Source of the DNA: Artemia franciscana
Taxonomy: Eukaryota > Arthropoda > Branchiopoda > Anostraca > Artemiidae
DNA length: 64,000 nt
Assembly: GCF_032884065.1 (NCBI RefSeq)
Contig: NC_088873.1
Location: forward strand, 930,001 to 994,000
Direction of reading: 5' to 3'
Made by a program: the position numbers and the translations under genes
In this document: positions 57,504 through 64,000 of the stretch, one piece after another
Numbering within the stretch: position 1 is the stretch's first letter
How the letters are laid out: each line of letters opens with the position of its first letter
The notes under the pieces: model-generated
The model's input: only the letters and a program-made list of their open reading frames with translations
The model's database searches: none
What the model was told of the DNA's origin: nothing

Positions 57504-59701
57504 ATAAAACTTTTATGAAAAATTATACGCATCTCTTCGCAGAAAGAGAGCTACGAGTATTTATGTCGTCAATTCACGAAAATTTGGGTGGGGAGGGAGT
57601 AGAATGTATTTTCAACATCTAGGAAATTATTTTCGTTTCTTCAATTTTTCCAATAAGAATACCAAAAAAGGGCATTATTTAAGGAAAATGCACAAAAAAG
57701 TTATTATCAGGCTACGAACCTGTCCAATTTTCGAAAGAAGAGAGAACAACCACAGAAGGCAAGTGATCTTCATGAAAACACAGAATCACATTTAGGATAT
57801 AAAAAAAAAATTTATTGTAGAGGTTTAAAGCTTCTATCTATAAATATGTAGGATTTTGCATTTTTTTTTACAAGAAAAAAGATAGTGGATGGTTGCATAT
57901 TAATTTTTTTCTCTACAAGGAATGATCGTGTTAAACATGGTTTACAGTAACGAGCTGTAATTGCAGAGTAACTCGTGTCAATAGCAACTAAAACTCCTAA
58001 AACTATTTGATAACAATATGCAGACCAAAAATAATTAGCCTTTTAGGGTGATTATAAAACTTCTATGAAAAATTATACGCATCCCTTCACAGAAAGAGAG
58101 CTACGAGTATTTATTTCGTCAATTCACAAAAATTAGGGTGGGGGGAGTAGAATGTATTTTTCAACATCTAGGATGTAATTTTTTTTCTTCAATTTTTCCC
58201 GTAAGAATACCAAAAAAGGGCATTATTTAAGGAAAATACCCAAAAAAGTTATTTTCAGGCTACGAACCTGTACAATTTTCGAAAGAAGAGAAAACAACCA
58301 CAGAAGGCAAGTGATCTTGATGAAAACACAGAATCACATTTAGGATATAAAAAAAAATTTATTGTAGAGGTTTAAAGCTTCTATCTATAAATATGTAGGA
58401 TTTTGCATTTTTTTTTACAAGAAAAAAGATAGTGGATGGTTGCATATTAATTTTTTTCTCTACAAGGAATGATCGTGTTAAACATGGTTTACAGTAACGA
58501 GCTGTAATTGCAGAGTAACTCGTGTCAATAGCAACTAAAACTCCTAAAACTATTTGATAACAATATGCAGACCAAAAATAATTAGCCTTTTAGGGTGATT
58601 ATAAAACTTCTATGAAAAATTATACGCATCCCTTCACAGAAAGAGAGCTACGAGTATTTATTTCCTCAATTCACAAAAATTAGGGTGGGGGGAATAGAAT
58701 GTATTTTTCAACATCTAGGATGTAATTTTTTTTCTTCAATTTTTCCCGTAAGAATACCAAAAAAGGGCATTATTTAATGAAAATGCACAAAAAAGTTATT
58801 ATCAGGCTACGAACCTGTCCAATTTTCGAAAGAAGGGAGAACAACCACAGAAGGCAAGTGATCTTGATGAATACACAGAATCACATTTAGGATATAAAAA
58901 AAAATTTATTGTAGAGGTTTAAAGCTTCTATCTATAAATATGTAGGATTTTGCATTTTTTTTTTACAAGAAAAAAGATAGTGGATGGTTGCATATTAATT
59001 TTTTTCTCTACAAGGAATGATCGTGTTAAACATGGTTTACAGTAACGAGCTGTAATTGCAGAGTAACTCGTGTCAATAGCAACTAAAACTCCTAAAACTA
59101 TTTGATAACAATATGCAGACCAAAAATAATTAGCCTTTTAGGGTGATTATAAAACTTCTATGAAAAATTATACGCATCCCTTCACAGAAAGAGAGCTACG
59201 AGTATTTATTTCGTCAATTCACAAAAATTAGGGTGGGGGGAGTAGAATGTATTTTTCAACATCTAGGATGTAATTTTTTTTCTTCAATTTTTCCCGTAAG
59301 AATACCAAAAAAGGGCATTATTTAATGAAAATGCACAAAAAAGTTATTTTCAGGCTACGAACCTGTACAATTTTCGAAAGAAGAGAAAACAACCACAGAA
59401 GGCAAGTGATCTTGATGAAAACTATAGAATCACATTTAGGATATAAAAAAAAAATTTATTGTAGAGGTTTAAAGCTTCTATCTACAAATATGTAGGATAT
59501 TGCAATTTTTTTTTTTACAAGAAAAAAGATAGTGGATGGTTGCATATTAATTTTTTTTTCTACAAGGAATGATCGTGTTAAATATGGTTTACAGTAACGA
59601 GCTGTAATTGCAGAGTATCTCCTGTCAATAGCAACTAAAACTCCTAAAACTATTTGATAACAATATGCACACCAAAAATAATTAGCCTTTTAGGGTGATT
59701 A
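57504..59701. repeat. 548 bp satellite-like tandem array, four copies
   Basis: Units start at 57504, 58054, 58601 and 59149 (ATAAAACTT.TATGAAAAAT), with periods 550, 547 and 548. Unit 1 is the most diverged, and units 2-4 are nearly identical. Each unit holds TTACAGTAACGAGCTGTAA (a 6-bp stem) followed by GCAGAGTAACTCGTGTCAAT and AACTAAAACTCCTAAAAC. Block by block this corresponds to the hairpin end and first ~500 bp of the palindromic family, in diverged form. The array lies within lipase intron 4. Confidence 0.95.
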
Positions 59702-60860
59702 TATCTTCTCTATAATCTATGTAGCTATCAATATATAACACACTGGGAAAATCTTTTGGATTTTTCTTTGCAAGGGCCTAGTAAAGAATGAACTAGGTTG
59801 GCATCACTTTTCGCCAAGCTGCTCTTTGAGGTTATGATGACACTCGGGGGAACCAGGTAATAGAATCCATCAACTATGGCCTAATACACTTATCAAAAGA
59901 TACGTTCGTTAAACTATTTTGTATATGAAAATGCTCTTTTTGTGAAATTTTGTTTTCTTTTTTAAGGTCATGTTTTAATGCTTGCAAAAGGTACTAGGTA
60001 TATCCATCTTTTTCAAATGAGCCCTTAATATTTCCCCATGATGTCTCAGTACCCCACTAGTGGTGATTAAAGAAAATAAAGCAAGAATAAGAAAAGGACA
60101 GCACTGCTTCCCATGGGATTAGTGATTTTCATTGTTGAACAAGATTTAATTCTTTTATACTTTAACTCTCCTATATGGGGGTTTTTGCCCGTGGTGATCC
60201 CAATGGTGCAGCTTTCATTTCTACCCGATGCCATTTAAGTGTGGTTTCAGACTATTTTCGGAACTATCCATAAATTTGTTTTGCAATGAACTTTTATCAT
60301 TTAGATTAATTTGAAATAATACGTAGTTACCTTTCCTAAATCTGGTCCAAATGTTGATTCTTCCTTATTTGACAGATTGTTCAAAACACGTTTTAAATTT
60401 TTGGCTTCTACTGGCTAGGGTTCATTGTTTACTAGGTTGTCCTAAAGGGGTAGCCACGATTCCAGAGACTCACATTTTGTCACCCCCCCAAAAAAATTGT
60501 GATCCTGAGAAGATTCGCTCCAAGTAAGAAAAGAGCAACTTTAGCACCTATTTTCTTTCATTGATGAAATGTCCTCAGTATCAAACTCACCCTAGTTACT
60601 TATCTGCTAATCACTTTCTTCAAATGAATTCTGTCTCTTTAGTTACTTATTACAGCACGAAAAAAATAAGTGTCAGAGAAATGTTGTTAATCCTAAAGCA
60701 CATTTTTACGCTACCAATCTAGGACTCTACCAATCAATTTACAAGCGTTGATATAAATCTGACCACAAGCAATTGGGAATTATGAAGGCAGTGGTACCCA
60801 TCATATCTTTGATAGGTCCGAGCATGATTTGAAAGACAAACAGAGATTAAACAAAAAGAA
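59702..60860. other. Unassigned intron DNA
   Basis: No recognisable feature. Confidence 0.35.
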
Positions 60861-60879
60861 TTTTTTCTTAATCAGTAAA

Positions 60880-61140
60880 GCGTAAAAGTAGCAAAAATTA
60901 TTTCGTATGTGAGGGAGGCTGTCCCGTCCTCACCCCACTGTTCAGGCCGGAGTTTTATTCTGCTGGTTTTCAGAAACCCAAAATTTTCACTGAAATTGGG
61001 ATTTTATTTAAGCACTACAGAACTTTAGTGGTAAGAGCGCGAGATTGAAGAGGCAACAGCCTCTGTCACTTACGGAATAATTCCTGTTCGTTTACGTCTA
61101 ATGTCGTTACTTACTTTCACTTGAAACACACTTTTTTTTT
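60880..61140. mobile_element. Degraded palindromic end of the Helentron-like family
   Basis: AAATTATTTCGTATGTGAGGG and, inverted, CACTTACGGAATAATTCCTG are remnants of the two arms. GTCGTTACTTACTTTCA and CTTTAGTGGTAAGAGCGCGAG follow the family order. Confidence 0.65.
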
Positions 61141-61489
61141 GTTTAATCATAATAAGACGCTATTTCATACCATGTTTATTTATATAGCTCATATTATTCA
61201 GAAAATGTTTTTTTTTTAACTTTAGGCAAAAATATTTGTTTCATGGGTAGGGTCATTTAGAACTATCAATATTCATCTAAATAAGATGATAATACCAAAG
61301 CGCAAAAATGCCCCTGACTAAATGACTTCTTTTTTGCTACTATTTCAAAATATTAACTGATTTAGGTAATAAAAAGAGACATTTAATTCCCCCGAATTAC
61401 TACAGTATACGTAAGTACTTATGAATATTGCATAGACTTCCGTACCATAGAGCCTTTTCATAACCCACTCGTGACTCCACGCATTAAAG

Positions 61490-61950
61490 TGGGGAATTCT
61501 AAAGAATCATTGATCAAACACTTCAACTATTTTTGCTAAACTTATTAAACAAATTATGAATACTGTTTGAAGTTTTCAATACGCTTTCATTTCCCTCTAA
61601 ATCATTCTATCAATTCTATTGCACGTATATAGGCTCTTAACATACTTATAGTAAACAGTAAAATTATACCACACTTAATGTTAAGGGGCCACTTGTGATT
61701 TCCTAATAAGTGTTTTAGCGGGCAATTCAGAGCGATCATTGAATAAACACTTCAACTATGTAAGGAAACTTACTGAAATTAGCTTGTTTTTAACATGTGT
61801 TTCTTAACAAGTTCTTAATATGCTTTTAATTCCCTTTATTTCACTCAAGAAACTCCAATACACGTTAATACATATGTGGCTACTTATACTTAAACAAAAA
61901 CTGCTACAGCAGGAATTACTAAAGAATTATTTGAGCAAAGACCTAATCAA
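61490..61950. repeat. Diverged tandem repeat, about 230 bp
   Basis: CACTTCAACTAT recurs at about 61519 and 61749 within collinear but diverged sequence (ATCATTGA..AAACACTTCAAC, then CTTTCATTTCCCT / CTTTTAATTCCCT). A partial third unit starts near 61921. Confidence 0.6.
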
Positions 61951-62229
61951 GGGGAAAAATAAAAATTACTTTGCTATAGTTCTTTGATGGAAACTGTTAT
62001 TTCGTCCGATTGGTTACCATCTGTTGCGCGGTTTTATAAGGTTTCGCGCGGTTTCTTTATTTCTGAAAAAACAAAGAACCAACCTTTTAGTAACCTGTAT
62101 TAATGGTGCATTAAGAGAAGATGGTACTCTCGCAATGGACCTGGAAAAACTCAAAACCGCAAGCTTGCAATCCATATATGGGACCCAGAACAAAGTACTC
62201 CCAAACTAGTCTATACTAGTAATCCATCT

Positions 62230-63420
62230 GTTTAAATGAGGCTGACGTCTTCAATTGTAACCAAGGATTGGGTAAAAAAAAGCCATCGGTAAATTCCAAC
62301 CATTTAAAGACCCGGAAAAACATATGGTTTATTCCATAATGCTTCAATAGGGTGGGAGAATACAAAAACCCAATATATTTGTATAGGTAGGAGAACCTTC
62401 ACTTTAGGTTATGCCAGACGTGGCTGAAAGCAAAAGATGTTTTCATTCCTAAGCCCGGGAAAGAAGATTATACAAACTCTCGGATATGCAGAGTGGTTGC
62501 TAAGGCATCGATTCAATAGAAAGTGATAGAGCGACTTACCTATCGGTATCTGACAAGTATTCAAAAGACCAAACATACGATTTCAGAAAAACAAACAGGT
62601 GTAAGGTAGAGATCTGACAGGAAGTCGCAATACGCAGTCGTAAAACACCCATGGACACAGCTAAGTGGGAGGGGAGGGTGTATACTCCCGCCCCTGAAGT
62701 TCCAAGTTTACACATTGATGATTTTAATTTAGGTCATTTTATGTGTCCGCACTTGCAGGCACACTTGGCAATTTTGTCGGCACATTCTTTATATAACCCC
62801 TACACACTCAAAACCCAATTTGTGCCCCTTGATGCTCCAACTAGTATGGCAAATTGGGCTAGCTGTTAAAACAAGAACTATATAATGGGCATAATCCTAG
62901 ATATAGAAAGTGCATTTGACAATATTACTTTCAGAGCTATAGAGGTAGCGATGGAAGAAGGAAGAATTGATCATTGCTTTTAGAAATTGAATTCGCATAG
63001 CTCAGAACTCAATAAGTAATCCAGAACTGAAGGTAGTCAAATTGTCCAAAGCTGTTCATAAGGGGGCCTCAATGGGGGGGGGGGGGTAATTTCTTCACAT
63101 ATGTAAAATCTTATCATGAACGGTTTGTGAAATTTTAGAAAGCATTCAGGATGTATCCACGCATATGCTGATGATCTAATGTCCTTATTGAGAGGACAAT
63201 ATCTGATGACAATATTGAGTTTGAACAATATACACTGGATGAAATCCAAATGTTGTTGCAAAAACACACACTATGTTTAGCTTCAAAAAAGAGCCAAATA
63301 ATAGTTATGATATGTAAGAGAAAATGGCTGGATCCTTTTACTCTAAAAGTTCGTGACCGCCCGATTTCTCTGAAAACAAAATACCCTCGGATCGTATTAG
63401 ACCACCAGTTATGATAGAAA
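62230..63420 (+). pseudogene. R1/Jockey-group LINE reverse transcriptase, broken
   Basis: A different RT family from the TAG-tailed one. Reading across frames: FQPFKDPEKHMVYSIMLQ near 62290-62345, FIPKPGKEDYTNSRICRVV (62442 on), then KVIERLTYRYL. After an interruption, GIILDIESAFDNITFRAIE (motif A aspartate; DIESAFDN at 62900-62923) and YADD at 63164-63175. Near 63335-63405 it reads RPISLKTKYPRIVLDHQL, the usual 'KYLGV.LD..L' region. Stops and frameshifts are frequent. About 200 bp near 62665-62870, holding an unrelated 72-codon frame, separates blocks that are normally adjacent and is probably a later insertion. Confidence 0.8.
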
Positions 63421-64000
63421 GCTCAACATAAAGAAAAATGGTTCCTAGAAAAATGGAACAGGGGATAAAGTTGCTCATCAAAAGTAGCGCGATAATTTGC
63501 TTTGCAGATGGTTTGTGGAGCACCTTACCAGATTTGAGAAAATTGATTCGCCTTTATGGCAAATTTCCAAGATTGCTGTTGGAACTAGGAGGGATCTGAT
63601 TGAAACTTTTCTGGTTAAGAGTAGAGGACCGGCTGAAGATTTTCCATATTTGGAATGTAGAGAGGAGGATATTGTGGGGGAAGAAATGGTCTGACAACTG
63701 GCCAAGTATATAGTATGGGTAAGGGAAAACAATTCTTAATTGGGTCTCCCAGCCAAGGTTTTGAATTTATTTTTATTTTATCATGGGGTTTTTGAGGCAA
63801 TGGTCCTTCGAGGCATAATTCTCAACCCTACATAGGTCCATCTCACAGTAAATAGTAACATAAATCTAGTCCGTTTGGCTTAAACATCCCCTTTGCAAAA
63901 TTTCAAGCCAGTAAAAAGAGCGATTTGTTAAGTTTCACCAAATTGGTTCTCTTGTGTAAAATTTTAGGCCTATAAAATGAACAAAAAAAATTTGAGTAAC
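63421..64000. other. Unassigned DNA at window end
   Basis: Overlapping short frames on both strands (63478-63732 minus, 63497-63694 plus) have no recognisable domain; they could be the C-terminal remnant of the preceding LINE. Confidence 0.3.

Noticed and set aside
57504..59701. Regularly spaced repeats resembling a CRISPR array
   Set aside because: Whole 548 bp units repeat without unique spacers, and the setting is a eukaryotic intron.
56010..64000. Search for the lipase exon with GHSLG
   Set aside because: I found no open segment coding for the nucleophile elbow with splice sites; the exon must lie beyond the window or escaped my reading.

Overview
This is a window of AT-rich eukaryotic nuclear DNA. 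It has long introns, GT/AG splice junctions, many microsatellites, and non-LTR retrotransposon and hAT transposon remains. I see no bacterial operon, CRISPR array, rRNA or tRNA gene. The gene and repeat content suggest an arthropod. A crustacean such as a brine shrimp is my best guess, from general familiarity with the repeat family; the sequence does not prove it.

One host gene is recognisable, on the + strand: the 5' part of a secreted pancreatic-lipase-like gene (triacylglycerol lipase family, alpha/beta hydrolase). Three internal coding exons (37144-37295, 52213-52320, 55721-55867) have clean splice sites and compatible phases, and align in order with the N-terminal part of pancreatic lipases. 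Upstream are two paralogous first exons (26589-26730 and 31037-31172). Both encode a signal peptide and end in phase 1 at a GTAAG donor, so either can splice in frame to exon 2. The exon with the catalytic serine (GHSLG) is not visible, so the gene continues beyond 64000.

Most of the rest is mobile DNA. (1) A roughly 1.0-1.7 kb interspersed family has a 20-nt hairpin at one end, 13-bp subterminal inverted repeats and a ~300 bp near-perfect palindrome at the other end. Clear copies lie at 5086-6773, 14839-15888, 16772-18512, 24303-25400, 29191-30475, 32954-34311 and 34855-36544, with older pieces elsewhere. The architecture resembles a non-autonomous Helentron (rolling-circle) element. A diverged relative forms a four-copy 548 bp tandem array in lipase intron 4 (57504-59701). 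(2) An RTE-like LINE family with a (TAG)n tail has at least six fragments; the first TAG of the tail serves as the ORF stop. (3) A different R1/Jockey-like RT fragment lies at 62230-63420, and a LINE C-terminal fragment at 39030-39470. (4) A DUF4371/ZMYM1-type hAT transposase relic (7059-10206) is accompanied by short hAT-like MITEs, two of them with very good 8-bp target duplications.

Layout: 1-13 kb holds the LINE 5' part, tandem repeats, one complete palindromic element and the hAT relic. 13-26 kb holds more copies of these families and MITEs. 26-37 kb holds the duplicated lipase first exons, separated by and followed by palindromic elements, with a 2-kb segment present twice. 37-56 kb holds lipase exons 2-4 inside introns full of LINE debris. 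56-64 kb holds a degenerate minisatellite, the satellite array and another LINE. Long stretches between these hold nothing I can recognise.
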